Shown: in pieces, positions 54,621 through 63,277 of the stretch | Layout of the letters: every line of letters starts with the position of its first letter | Numbering within the stretch: position 1 is the stretch's first letter | NCBI GenBank assembly: GCA_963744305.1 | Contig: CAVUTF010000040.1 | Span: 248,001-312,000 of the forward strand | Direction of reading: 5' to 3' | Source: FEN-1219 sp963744305 | GTDB lineage: Bacteria > Pseudomonadota > Gammaproteobacteria > Steroidobacterales > Rariloculaceae | Length of the DNA stretch: 64,000 nucleotides | The notes under the pieces: generated by a model | What the model was told of the DNA's origin: nothing | The model's database searches: none | The model's input: the letters and a program-made list of their open reading frames with translations, nothing else | Program-made: the position numbers and the translations under genes

Positions 54621-56557
54621 CTAGTCCGTGGCTCCGGGCGGTGCTTGGCCGCGCGACCGCGCCTCGGCGCGCAGCTCCCGATGGCTTGCGCGAGCGGCAT
54701 GCTGACCTGCGCCTGCTGCCCCAAACGCCGCACGGACACGGTGCGTTCGACGACCTCGCGCTTGCCGACCGCGACGATGACGGGAATCTTCGCGAGGCTG
54801 TGCTCGCGAACCTTGTAGTTGATCTTCTCGTTGCGCATGTCGCTCTCGGCGCGCAGCCCCGCGGCCGCGAAACTCTCGACCGCAGCGCGCGCATATTCGT
54901 CGGCGTCGGACGTGATCGTCGCGACGACGATTTGCGTCGGCGCGAGCCAGAAGGGCAAAGCGCCGGCGTAGTGCTCGAGAAGTATGCCAATGAAGCGTTC
55001 GAGCGACCCGAAGATCGCGCGATGCAACATCACGGGCGTATGGCGGTTGCCGTCCTCGCCGATGAACGTGGCGCCGAGCCTGCTCGGAAGATTGAGATCG
55101 ACCTGCACGGTCCCGCACTGCCATTCGCGGCCGATCGCATCGCGAAGCGCGAACTCGATTTTCGGACCGTAGAATGCGCCTTCGCCCTTGTTGTGTGTGT
55201 ATTGCAACCCGAGCGACTGCATGGCGCGAGTCAGCGCGCCTTCAGCGCGGTCCCAGACGGCGTCGTCACCGACCCTGCGCGCGGGCCGATCCGCGAATTT
55301 CATGACCACGTCGTCGAACCCGAGGTCGCTGTAGATCGACAGCAGCAGCCGGCACATCGCGCCGGTTTCCTGCGTGATCTGTTCCTCGGTGCAGAAGACG
55401 TGCGCGTCGTCCTGCGTGAACGCGCGCACACGCATCAAGCCGTGCAATGCGCCGGACGGCTCGTAGCGATGCACCTTGCCGAACTCGGCGACACGGTACG
55501 GCAGATCTCGATAGCTGCGCAGCTCGTTCTTGAAGATCTGCACGTGGCCTGGGCAATTCATCGGCTTGATCGCAAAGACTTGCTCGTCAGGCGTTACGCT
55601 CGTGTACATGTTCTCGCCGAACGTGTCCCAGTGTCCGGACGCCACCCAAAGCGAGCGGTCCATGAGCTCCGGCGTGTTCACCTCGCGATAGCCTGCCGGA
55701 GTTTGGCGCGCCCGCAGGTACTCGACGAGGGTGCGGAACAAGGTCCAGCCCTTCGTGTGCCAGAACACCGCGCCGACGGCCTCGTCCTGGAAATGAAACA
55801 GATCCATCTGCCGACCGAGTCGGCGGTGATCGCGGCGTTCGGCCTCCTCGAGGCGGTCGAGGTAGGCCTTGAGCTCCTTCGGATCCGACCATGCGGTGCC
55901 GTAGATCCGCTGCAACATTTCATTGCGCGAATCGCCGCGCCAATAGGCGCCCGCGAGCTTCGTGAGCTTGAAGCCTAGGCCGAGCCGCCCGGTCGATGGC
56001 AGATGCGGCCCGCGGCACAGGTCGATGAAGGTTCCCTGCCGATAGAGGCTGATCTCCTCGCCCTGTGGAATGGAGGCGATGATCTCGGCCTTGTAGCGTT
56101 CGCCTTGGGCCTGAAAAAACTCCACGGCGGCATCGCGCTGCCAGGTTTCGCGCACGATCTTCTCGTCGCGAGCCACGATCTCGCGCATGCGCGTCTCGAT
56201 GCGCTCGAGGTCTTCGGGAACGAAGGCCGTGGCGCGGGCGAAGTCGTAATAAAAGCCGTTCTCGATCGCGGGGCCGATCGTGACTTGCGTTTCGGGGAAA
56301 AGCTCTTTGACGGCCTCGGCCATCACGTGCGCCGCGTCATGTCTCAGGATCGTTAGCCCGTCCGGCGACCCGCGCGTCACGATCTCCACGTTCGCGTCAT
56401 GCGCGATGACGGTGCTCAGGTCTTTCAGCCGACCGTCGACGCGCACGGCGACCGCGTCCCGCTCGAGGCGCGGCCCAATGCTGCTCGCGACTCGCAGGCC
56501 GTCCACGGGTTCGCCGAAATCGCGCTTGCTTCCGTCGGGTAAGGTAATCGTAGGCAT
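54621..56557 (-). CDS. thrS: Threonyl-tRNA synthetase, frameshift near the C-terminus
   Basis: A class II synthetase of about 645 residues. It has the TGS domain (ITLPDGSKRDFGEPV), the editing domain with HDAAHVMAEAVKELFPETQV, the zinc ligands Cys in MNCPGHVQIF and His in MRVRAFTQDDAHVF and in TPVMLHRAIFGSLERFIGIL, and the anticodon-binding domain. The track of similarity leaves frame near 54675: AQAIGSCAPRRGR should be ELRAEARSRGQAPPG and stop at 54621, one base having been lost. The unshifted frame runs to 54593. Typical neighbours infC, rpmI and rplT are missing downstream. It is divergent from gloB. The ATG is at 56557. Confidence 0.93.
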
Positions 56558-56676
56558 AAGGTCCCAAGGCCGATCGCAGTTCTGCGCCCGCGCAGGCGAA
56601 AAACCAAACCCCGCGCGGCGCCCGCGCATTGTACGATAAGCCGGAGGCGCTCGAGCGCCGCACTTGAGCTGCACCG

Positions 56677-57447
56677 ATGAGCGACCTTCAGATCCGGATG
56701 TTCCCGTGCTTGCAGGACAACTACGCGTATCTGCTGCACGATGCCGCCGCTCGAGTCACTGCGGCGATCGATACGCCGGACGCGCATGCGATTCTCGCCG
56801 AGCTCGAGCGCAACGGCTGGCAGCTCACGCATATTCTCAATACGCATCACCATGCGGATCACGCGGGCGGCAATCTGTTGCTGAAGGAACGCACCGGCTG
56901 CACGATCGTCGGACCGCGCGCCGACGCCGCGAGGATTCCGGGCATCGACGTCGAAGTCGGGGAGGGGGACGTCTTCATGCTCGGCTCGCACGAGGCTCGC
57001 GTCTACGACACGCCGGGCCATACGCGCGGCCACATCGTCTATTTCTTTCCAGAGGACGGCGCGGCGTTCGTCGGCGATACGTTGTTTGCGATGGGCTGCG
57101 GTCGGTTGTTCGAAGGCACGCCTCGGCAGATGTGGACGTCGTTGCAGAAGATCAAGAATTGGCCGGAAGCCACGCGCTTGTACTGCGCTCACGAGTACAC
57201 GCAAGCGAACGCACGGTTCGCTCTGACTGTTGAGCCGGACAATCGAACGCTCGCGGAGCGCGCAAGCCGCGTGGACCGGCTCCGCGCGGAGCGACGGCCG
57301 ACGATTCCGACGACATTGGGTGAGGAGCTCGCGACGAATCCGTTCCTGCGCGCTGCGAGCGCGGATCTACAGCGCACGATCGGTCTTTCGGGCGCGGACG
57401 AGGTAACGGTATTTGCGAAGACGCGTGCGCTGAAGGATGCGTTCTAA
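56677..57447 (+). CDS. gloB: Hydroxyacylglutathione hydrolase (glyoxalase II)
   Basis: A 256-residue metallo-beta-lactamase-fold enzyme that hydrolyses S-lactoylglutathione to lactate and glutathione. The metal motif THHHADHAGGN, followed by TPGHTRGHIVYFF, VGDTLFAMGCGRLFEGTPRQ and YCAHEYTQANARFAL, covers the zinc ligands. The C-terminal domain (RPTIPTTLGEELATNPFLRA) is the glutathione-binding part of glyoxalase II. The length matches the E. coli enzyme (251). It is divergent from thrS and convergent with the PilZ gene. Confidence 0.93.
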   Translation: MSDLQIRMFPCLQDNYAYLLHDAAARVTAAIDTPDAHAILAELERNGWQLTHILNTHHHADHAGGNLLLKERTGCTIVGPRADAARIPGIDVEVGEGDVFMLGSHEARVYDTPGHTRGHIVYFFPEDGAAFVGDTLFAMGCGRLFEGTPRQMWTSLQKIKNWPEATRLYCAHEYTQANARFALTVEPDNRTLAERASRVDRLRAERRPTIPTTLGEELATNPFLRAASADLQRTIGLSGADEVTVFAKTRALKDAF

Positions 57448-57478
57448 TGCATCCTCCAGGGCGAAGATCGTTTGGATC

Positions 57479-57766
57479 TTAGGCGCTGGGCCGAACTTGG
57501 GCTCGGCCCTGCATCATCAGGCCGGCTCCGCGGTCGGAGACGTGCGCGAGCACGGCTTTGCGCCGATGCAAACGGACGGTTTCGCCGAGGTTGACCGCAA
57601 ATACGAGGTTGACCACGGTGCCTGCCGGTAGCCCTAGGGCTTTGATCTCCAGGAAGACACCCATGGCTGACAGATTTCTTGCCCGACAACGGTGCAAACG
57701 GCCTCCGGGTACCGAGAGGTACACCGTGGTCGCAACTCTGTTTCTTTCCAGCAGACGTCGTTCCAC
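57479..57766 (-). CDS. PilZ-domain protein
   Basis: A 95-residue single PilZ domain, the fold that binds cyclic di-GMP. It starts with RRLLERNRVATTVYLSVPGG, the R-x3-R region, followed by CRARNLSAMGVFLE, the (D/N)xSxxG region. Both parts are close to consensus, although the exact RxxxR arrangement (RRLLERNR) is shifted. The rest forms the barrel (VNLVFAVNLGETVRLHRRKA, VSDRGAGLMM). It could be a free c-di-GMP effector. The GTG start is at 57766. No diguanylate cyclase is nearby. Confidence 0.8.
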   Translation of the reverse strand: MERRLLERNRVATTVYLSVPGGRLHRCRARNLSAMGVFLEIKALGLPAGTVVNLVFAVNLGETVRLHRRKAVLAHVSDRGAGLMMQGRAQVRPSA

Positions 57767-58150
57767 CAGCCAGTCCTTTGTGTTGTTGTTAGTGGCCCGG
57801 TGCTCAGGATGCCTTGACGGCGCGCAAAATCAAGTCCGTCGCGGCGCTGCCTTTTCGCAACGCCTAAAGCGAACGCTACAGTCTCGGTGGCGTCAATTAT
57901 GTTGAGCAGGGTGCGCCGGACAACGTGGCGCCATCGAGCGGCGCAGAACGCGCCCGCAAGCCGCAAAGCGACCTGTGTCGGTCCTGTGAGAGCTTATTGT
58001 CCTTGCGGCGGACGCTCGGCGAGCAAACCGCCGCTTCGTGCCGCGAGAGCGCGTCGCGGAAGTGCTTGAATCCGCTCGATCGCAAGCGATCCGCGAAAAA
58101 GACGTTGCGCATCGGTGGCGTAGTAGCACGCGCGACCGAAGGGTTGGCGT
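57767..58150. other. Interval without a recognisable gene
   Basis: A 384-base stretch between the PilZ start and the GrpB remnant. ORFs are short and biased to Arg and Ser on both strands. I looked for cassette attachment palindromes and for RNA genes and saw none that held up. It begins a looser accessory region that runs to about 61 kb. Confidence 0.4.
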
Positions 58151-58690
58151 ATGGAAGATGGCGTGTTAATAGGCGGAGTCGAGAAGAGCAATATCGTGGT
58201 AGTGGACTACGATCCACTTTGGCCAAGTAAATTCGCACAGCATGCGGAAATCATTGAAAGGGCATTGGTCGGAAAAGCGATCTCAATTCAGCACGTGGGA
58301 TCAACCTCGGTGCCAAGGCTCGCCGCCAAGCCGATAATCGACATCATTTGTAGTTGAGGATTCTAGTGACGAGGCGACCTATCTTCCTGCATTGGTGGAA
58401 GCCGGCTATGTCTTGCGGGTTCGGGAGCCGGAGTGGCACCAGCATCGTATGTTCAGAACCCAAGAATTGGACGTTCACGTCCATGTCTTCTCGCTCGGTT
58501 GCGAGGAGGTCGACCGGATGGTGGCCTTTCGTGACTGGCTGAGGAGCTCGTGCCGAGGACCGAAATTGTACGAGTCGGTCGCGAAGAATGTCGCGCAGGA
58601 AAAACCGAACATGAATGCTCGCGCTGGGAAAGGGCTAAGAGCGAGCTCAATAGGGAAGATGGTACTGCTCGCGCATACGAAGGAAAGTCG
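58151..58690 (+). pseudogene. GrpB-family protein, broken
   Basis: The first frame (58151-58357) gives VVDYDPLWPSKFAQHAEII and SIQHVGSTSVPRLAAKPIID, the start of a GrpB (nucleotidyltransferase-fold, UPF0157) protein. It stops at 58357. Another frame continues the same protein with YLPALVEAGYVLRVREPEWH, FRTQELDVHVHVFSLGCEEV and FRDWLRSS. Near 58590 further indels separate it from AKSELNRE and ARAYEGKSS, the usual end, at about 58690. At least two shifts are needed. It may be a real pseudogene, because the downstream frame runs into an unrelated domain. Confidence 0.7.
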
Positions 58691-58883
58691 AGCTAGAAAG
58701 CAGCTGAGCCGCATTTGCTTCGCAAAAAATGACGCAGCGAGCGGGCAAGACGTCTTCCATCTCCACTTCCACATCGTTCCACGATTTCTCGGAGATGATT
58801 TCGACACCGCTCCTTATGAAAGCGTGGATGAACGCATACGCATTGAGCAGGCCGAGGCACTGCGACGTGCCTGGGTACCTTGA
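58691..58883 (+). pseudogene. HIT-family C-terminal fragment
   Basis: In the frame that continues from the GrpB remnant, about 60 residues match the end of a HIT protein: ASGQDVFHLHFHIVPRFLGD carries the HxHxHxxP active site, followed by RIEQAEALRRAWVP. The N-terminal two-thirds of a HIT domain are missing. The motif form HLHFHIVPR differs from that of the intact HIT gene at 147, so it is not a recent copy of it. It is probably a gene remnant left by a deletion. Confidence 0.6.
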
Positions 58884-58990
58884 AGTTTTGCCAAATCGGT
58901 GCGTGCCTGTCACAGATTCGTTTCGGAAGTCTTGGGCAGGAGTTGAACCTCGTGCGGCAAGCGCGCCGCTCGGCTGAGAAAGGGGACCCG

Positions 58991-59506
58991 ATGAACACGG
59001 AGCAAAAGATCGTCGCTGTTGGTGCTGCGAGTGGAGTGGTGGCAATGGCCCTGAGCGTGTGGTTTCTCACAAACGCGTTGCCGACGCCAGGGATTGCAGA
59101 CGCGCTCGGGGAGCGCCTGGCGTACGCGCTGCAAGCAAACATTGTCGCGATCGTGCCGTTTTTCATTATGCTCATCACGGTTGGTAATTCGCGATTCTTG
59201 AGCGAGGCGATCGACCCCACTCGCCGTGCGGAGAGTCGTTCGATGGAAATCGATGGGCGCGTCGCCGACAACACGCTACAGCAGAATTTCGTTTTCGCCA
59301 TCGCGTCGCTCTCATTGAGCACGATTGTTCCGCTGCAGCATCTGCAGGTCGTCTGGGCCTGCGTAATCGTATTCGTAGTCGCCCGCGCAGTTTTCTGGCT
59401 GGGCTACCGCCTCAATCCGCTCTATCGCGCGCCCGGGATGTCGGCGACCGCCTACATGAATCTAGGCATGATCCTGTATCTTCTCTTCCATATGTTCGTG
59501 CGCTGA
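58991..59506 (+). CDS. MAPEG-like membrane protein
   Basis: A 171-residue protein with four hydrophobic helices: VAVGAASGVVAMALSVWFLT, LQANIVAIVPFFIMLITVG, FVFAIASLSLSTIVPLQH and VVWACVIVFVVARAVFWLGY. The charged loop with DGRVADNTLQQNFVF between helices 2 and 3 resembles the glutathione-binding loop of MAPEG proteins (membrane-associated proteins in eicosanoid and glutathione metabolism). AAAGGGGACCC before the ATG supports the start. No enzymatic role can be assigned. Confidence 0.65.
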   Translation: MNTEQKIVAVGAASGVVAMALSVWFLTNALPTPGIADALGERLAYALQANIVAIVPFFIMLITVGNSRFLSEAIDPTRRAESRSMEIDGRVADNTLQQNFVFAIASLSLSTIVPLQHLQVVWACVIVFVVARAVFWLGYRLNPLYRAPGMSATAYMNLGMILYLLFHMFVR

Positions 59507-59746
59507 GCGGGGCATCGTTATCCGGCGGGTTGAAATGGTTTGAGTGGTCGCAGCTAGTTGGTGCCCATTCCCGTCACGGCGATTGCCGGCGCAGGATGTT
59601 GAAAATTTCGCGCGAGTTCGTTACACGATCCGCGCCGGTGAAATCATCTACTCCGCACAATGACTCGCGCTGTTTTGCGGGCATGTCTAGGGGTCCACTG
59701 GCGCTTGCAGCGAGGATAATGAACCCTTCCGAGGAGGGAATCACAA

Positions 59747-60292
59747 GTGTCACCACGTCAGCGGTTCGCTGAAGTCGCACTCTGGTCAGCGCTTCTTCTG
59801 TTAGCCACGATGCTGGGCGCATCCGTTTATCAGCGCGTCTCACTCATCCCCGAATGGGGCGGCTCCCTTCCACAATCCGTCGTGTCGTACTTCCACGGCA
59901 CCAGCGCTGGCGCTTCGATCGATCGCTTTTGGACGAGCGTCACCGCGCCCACCGCCCTGCTCATGCTCACCACGGTGCTCGCGAATTGGCCGGCGGTTCC
60001 CCGACGCAAGTGGCTGGGCACGGCGGCACTTCTCTTCTTCGCCATGCTCATCTGGACCGCCATCTACTTTGTTCCCAAAGGCGTCATTCCGCTCATGGTG
60101 CGTGGAGGTGAGGGAATGAGCCCCGATGAGATCACTCGCGCGGCGAGTGCGTGGATTTTCTGGGACTGGTTCCGAATGGCTGGTACTACTGCGGCATACT
60201 TGTGCTTGCTGAAAGCAGCGACGATTCCTTTTTCTGGGCGTTCATCCGGCAACGTCGCCGCTGAGCCGAACGCTACGCGGACTGGAATCTGA
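59747..60292 (+). CDS. Four-helix membrane protein of unknown function
   Basis: A 181-residue protein with four hydrophobic helices (ALWSALLLLATMLGASVYQ, APTALLMLTTVLANWPAV, LGTAALLFFAMLIWTAIYFV and FRMAGTTAAYLCLLKA). The pattern, including RFWTSVTAPTALLML and ASAWIFWDWFRM, recalls DUF1772/anthrone-oxygenase-like proteins, but I cannot be certain. GAGGAGG nine bases before the GTG supports the start. It is followed after 22 bases by a small VOC gene. Confidence 0.6.
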   Translation: MSPRQRFAEVALWSALLLLATMLGASVYQRVSLIPEWGGSLPQSVVSYFHGTSAGASIDRFWTSVTAPTALLMLTTVLANWPAVPRRKWLGTAALLFFAMLIWTAIYFVPKGVIPLMVRGGEGMSPDEITRAASAWIFWDWFRMAGTTAAYLCLLKAATIPFSGRSSGNVAAEPNATRTGI

Positions 60293-60314
60293 TGAATGAG
60301 GGGAAGGAACTAAG

Positions 60315-60725
60315 ATGATCATCGGTGCCCACTCAGTTGTCAGCAGCACGAATCCTGAGGCGGATTGTGCGTTCCTGCGCAATGTACTCAAGTTGACGAA
60401 CGTCGATGCCGGCGGGTATCTCGTCTTTGGGTTGCCGCCGGCGGAGGTCTCAGTGCATGGCTCCGACAAGAACGACGTTCACGCTTTCTACCTGATGTGC
60501 GATGACGTCAAGGCGTTTGTTGCGGAGATGAAGACGCACAGCATCGTCTGCGGTCCCGTCCAGAACCAAGGTTGGGGTCTGGTGACGCAGCTAACGTTGC
60601 CCGGCGGCGGCAAGCTCGGCGTTTACGAACCGCGCTACGCTCGACCAAAACCTATGACTGCGAGGAAGCGGGCCGCGAAGCCCCAACGACCGCGGAAAAA
60701 ACGCTCGAAGAGAAAAGTCAGATAA
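60315..60725 (+). CDS. VOC-family protein with basic tail
   Basis: A 136-residue protein. The first 105 residues are a VOC module (IIGAHSVVSSTNPEADCAFL, VHAFYLMCDDVKAFVAEMKT, and LTLPGGGKLGVYEPRYARP). The last 30 are mostly Lys, Arg and Pro, unlike normal VOC ends; this may be a nucleic-acid-binding tail. A possible metal His is in IGAHSVV. It has GGGGAAGG before the ATG and probably shares a transcript with the membrane protein before it. Confidence 0.7.
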   Translation: MIIGAHSVVSSTNPEADCAFLRNVLKLTNVDAGGYLVFGLPPAEVSVHGSDKNDVHAFYLMCDDVKAFVAEMKTHSIVCGPVQNQGWGLVTQLTLPGGGKLGVYEPRYARPKPMTARKRAAKPQRPRKKRSKRKVR

Positions 60726-60985
60726 CCGCGTTCCGCTCGCCTCGATGACCCCAAGCCGGGCCGGAATCCTTGCGCTGCGCGGGCTGAGGAGGGCGACGTA
60801 GAGGGGTGCCCGAGGACCTGCATCTCGCGGCGCCGAAGCGGTTCTGGCTGTTGCAGAACGCGGTGCACCCTGAGGGCGAGACCGATCTCGTGTGGCTAAC
60901 GCACGGCGAAAACAAGTCGCCGGCGATCCCATCAGTGAGCACTGCGAAGAGCGGCTCGGCGGCTCGCTCGCGGCCTGATTTTAGG
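60726..60985. other. Interval without a recognisable gene
   Basis: Between the VOC gene and the tRNA promoter there is no credible ORF; the readings on both strands have shadow composition. The right edge carries the tRNA promoter at 60986. Confidence 0.35.
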
Positions 60986-61015
60986 TTGACACTCCCTAGC
61001 ATCAGATCAGACAAT
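60986..61015 (+). promoter_or_regulatory. Sigma-70 promoter of the tRNA-tuf operon
   Basis: TTGACA (60986-60991), an 18-base spacer and GACAAT (61010-61015) stand 17 bases before the tRNA-Tyr gene. The -35 is a perfect consensus match and the -10 matches four of six, followed by a GC-rich discriminator (AGCCGG), typical of stable RNA promoters under stringent control. It probably drives all three tRNAs and tuf. Confidence 0.7.
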
Positions 61016-61032
61016 AGCCGGCTTCTGTCCGC

Positions 61033-61117
61033 GGAGGGGTACCCAAGCGGTCAACGGGGGCAGACTGTAAATCTGCTGGCTATGCCTTCGTAGGTTCGAA
61101 TCCTACCCCCTCCACCA
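61033..61117 (+). tRNA. tRNA-Tyr (GTA)
   Basis: An 85-base tRNA with long variable arm. The acceptor GGAGGGG pairs with CCCCTCC, then A and an encoded CCA end. The anticodon loop CTGTAAA gives anticodon GTA, stem CAGA/TCTG. The T arm has GGTTCGAATCC. The long variable arm (GCTGGCTATGCCTTCG) is the class II mark of bacterial tRNA-Tyr. Confidence 0.95.
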
Positions 61118-61153
61118 GTTGTGGAGGGGCGAGATAGGACGGCCGGCGAGAAG

Positions 61154-61227
61154 GCGGGTGTAGTTCAACGGTAGAACCTCAGCCTTCCAAGCTGATGGTG
61201 GCGGTTCGATTCCGCTCACCCGCTCCA
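61154..61227 (+). tRNA. tRNA-Gly (TCC)
   Basis: A 74-base tRNA with acceptor GCGGGTG paired to CACCCGC, T as the discriminator and encoded CCA. The anticodon stem TCAGC/GCTGA holds CTTCCAA, anticodon TCC. The T loop is GGTTCGATTCC. It stands 36 bases after tRNA-Tyr. Confidence 0.95.
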
Positions 61228-61252
61228 ACTACCGGGCGGGAAACATTGGGAT

Positions 61253-61335
61253 CAGAAATGGGGTCAGAGCCCTTTTCCGGGAACGCGCAACGAGATTCCG
61301 AGGCTTTGCGGAAAAGGGCTCTGACCCCGTTTCTG
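61253..61335. repeat. 27-base near-perfect inverted repeat between tRNA genes
   Basis: The left arm 61253-61279 (CAGAAATGGGGTCAGAGCCC, then TTTTCCG) and the right arm 61309-61335 (its reverse complement, ending GTTTCTG) match at 26 of 27 positions around a 29-base loop. The core GGGGTCAGAGCCC occurs widely in bacterial genomes as REP-like elements, which may be mobilised by a RAYT-type transposase. It separates tRNA-Gly from tRNA-Thr inside one transcript and would fold as a long hairpin, perhaps affecting tRNA processing or mRNA stability. No transposase gene is in the window. Confidence 0.85.
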
Positions 61336-61356
61336 TCTGCCCCCGATCTTTTTGCC

Positions 61357-61432
<76 letters not shown>

Positions 61433-61557
61433 GGTTACGGGCGGTGCGCCCGGGGGCCCGGGCGAAAGCGCACCAGGCCGACACATTATATATACCGCAC
61501 GTGAACTTCACGGGCTAAAGCGCAAGGTCGAGCGTCCAGCGAAGCAGGAGTTTTCCT

Positions 61558-62748
61558 ATGGGCAAGGCAAAGTTTGAGCGGAAGAAGCCGCATGTGAATG
61601 TTGGGACGATTGGGCATGTGGATCATGGGAAGACGACGTTGACGGCGGCGCTGACGAAGGTGATGGCGGAGAAGCACGGCGGGACGTTCATGGCGTACGA
61701 CCAGATTGACAAGGCGCCGGAGGAGAAGGCCCGCGGGATCACGATTGCGACGGCGCACGTGGAGTACGAGAGCGATGCGCGGCATTACGCGCACGTGGAC
61801 TGTCCGGGGCACGCGGACTACGTGAAGAACATGATCACGGGTGCGGCGCAGATGGACGGTGCGATATTGGTGGTGAGTGCGGCAGACGGGCCGATGCCGC
61901 AGACGCGCGAGCACATTTTGTTGGCGCGGCAGGTGGGCGTGCCGTACATCCTGGTGTACCTGAACAAGGCCGACATGGTGGATGACGCCGAGTTGCTCGA
62001 GCTGGTGGAGCTCGAGGTCCGGGATTTGCTGACGATGTATGAGTTTCCGGGCGACAAGACCCCGATCGTGACGGGCAGTGCGTTGAAGGCGCTGGAAGGG
62101 GAGGCGTCGGAGCTGGGGACACAGAGTGTGATCAAGCTGGTGGCGGAGATGGACAAGTACATTCCGGTGCCGGAGCGCTTGATCGATGGGCCGTTCTTGA
62201 TGCCGATCGAGGACGTTTTCTCGATCTCGGGTCGCGGCACGGTGGTCACCGGGCGTATCGATCGAGGGATCGTCAAGGTGGGGGACGAGGTGGAGATCGT
62301 GGGGATCAAGCCGACGACCAAGACGATCTGCACGGGTGTTGAGATGTTCAGGAAGCTCCTGGACGAGGGGCGAGCGGGCGACAACGTTGGGGTGCTGCTG
62401 CGCGGCACGAAGCGCGAGGAAGTGGAGCGAGGGCAGGTGCTGGCGAAGCCCGGTTCCATCACGCCGCACACGAAGTTCGAGTGCGAGGTGTACGTGCTGA
62501 CGAAAGAGGAAGGGGGGCGGCACACGCCGTTCTTCAAGGGTTACCGGCCGCAGTTTTATTTCCGCACGACGGACGTGACGGGAGCGGTGGAGTTGCCGGA
62601 GGCGACCGAGATGGTGATGCCCGGTGACAACATTCAGATGAAGGTGGACCTGATCTCTCCGATCGCGATGGAGGAAGGTTTGAGGTTTGCGATCCGCGAA
62701 GGCGGCCGCACCGTGGGCGCCGGCGTCGTCTCGAAGATCCTCGAGTGA
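61558..62748 (+). CDS. tuf: Translation elongation factor Tu
   Basis: A 396-residue GTPase that brings aminoacyl-tRNA to the ribosome. G1 is GHVDHGKTTLTAALTK, G3 DCPGHADYVKNMITG, G4 NKADMVDD and G5 SALKALEG. Domain 2 begins near FLMPIEDVFSISGRGTVVTG, and domain 3 ends with REGGRTVGAGVVSKILE. The length is that of bacterial EF-Tu (394-396). GCAGGAG before the ATG at 61558 is the ribosome site. Codon use is strongly G-ending compared with neighbours, as expected for a highly expressed gene. A second tuf is probably elsewhere. Confidence 0.98.
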   Translation: MGKAKFERKKPHVNVGTIGHVDHGKTTLTAALTKVMAEKHGGTFMAYDQIDKAPEEKARGITIATAHVEYESDARHYAHVDCPGHADYVKNMITGAAQMDGAILVVSAADGPMPQTREHILLARQVGVPYILVYLNKADMVDDAELLELVELEVRDLLTMYEFPGDKTPIVTGSALKALEGEASELGTQSVIKLVAEMDKYIPVPERLIDGPFLMPIEDVFSISGRGTVVTGRIDRGIVKVGDEVEIVGIKPTTKTICTGVEMFRKLLDEGRAGDNVGVLLRGTKREEVERGQVLAKPGSITPHTKFECEVYVLTKEEGGRHTPFFKGYRPQFYFRTTDVTGAVELPEATEMVMPGDNIQMKVDLISPIAMEEGLRFAIREGGRTVGAGVVSKILE

Positions 62749-62764
62749 CCGCGGACTTGACGGA

Positions 62765-62840
62765 AGGCCAGTAGCTCAATTGGTAGAGTAGCGGTCTCCA
62801 AAACCGTTGGTTGGGGGTTCGAGTCCCTCCTGGCCTGCCA
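62765..62840 (+). tRNA. tRNA-Trp (CCA)
   Basis: A 76-base tRNA. Acceptor AGGCCAG pairs with CTGGCCT, then G and an encoded CCA. The anticodon stem GCGGT/ACCGT (one non-canonical pair) holds CTCCAAA, anticodon CCA. The T loop is GGTTCGAGTCC. It lies between tuf and secE, the common gammaproteobacterial position. Confidence 0.95.
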
Positions 62841-62895
62841 ACCCGCCGATGCGAGCGGGTCGGACGAACCTCGGACTGCGCACATAGCGAAAGAC

Positions 62896-63273
62896 ATGGA
62901 TACCAAGGTAGAGAATCAGCCCACGTTGTTCGATACGGCGAAGCTCGCGCTCGCCGTGGCGATCTTCTTGGCCGGACTTCTCGCGTACTACCTTCTTCCG
63001 GACGTATCGGTATTGCTGCGCGCGATCGGTGTGCTGGTTGGCGTGCTGCTCGGGGCGTTCGTTGCGCTGCAGTCGGCGCAAGGGCAAGAGCTCTGGAAGT
63101 TCATTCAGGCGGCGCGCGTCGAGCTCAGAAAGGTTGTCTGGCCCACGCGCGAGGAAACGATTCAGACCACGATTGCGGTGTTCGTGTTCGCGGTGATCAT
63201 GGGTGTGTTTTTCTGGTTGCTCGACTTATCGCTGTTGTACATCACGAGCTACCTCACAGGTCAGGGAAGCTAG
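62896..63273 (+). CDS. secE: Protein translocase subunit SecE
   Basis: A 125-residue membrane protein with three helices: LALAVAIFLAGLLAYYLLPD, AIGVLVGVLLGAFVALQSA and FVFAVIMGVFFWLLDLSLLY. The conserved cytoplasmic segment FIQAARVELRKVVWPTREET before the third helix is diagnostic. SecE clamps SecY in the translocon. The long three-helix form matches gammaproteobacterial SecE. It is followed by nusG after four bases. Confidence 0.95.
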   Translation: MDTKVENQPTLFDTAKLALAVAIFLAGLLAYYLLPDVSVLLRAIGVLVGVLLGAFVALQSAQGQELWKFIQAARVELRKVVWPTREETIQTTIAVFVFAVIMGVFFWLLDLSLLYITSYLTGQGS

Positions 63274-63277
63274 CCCC

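Noticed and set aside
57767..60725. Integron cassette array
   Set aside because: Small unrelated genes with same-strand order looked cassette-like, but no integrase and no attC-type palindromes with GTTRRRY/RYYYAAC ends were found between the genes.
60718..61014. 98-codon minus-strand ORF next to the tRNA operon
   Set aside because: It covers the consensus promoter of the tRNA genes and has shadow composition.
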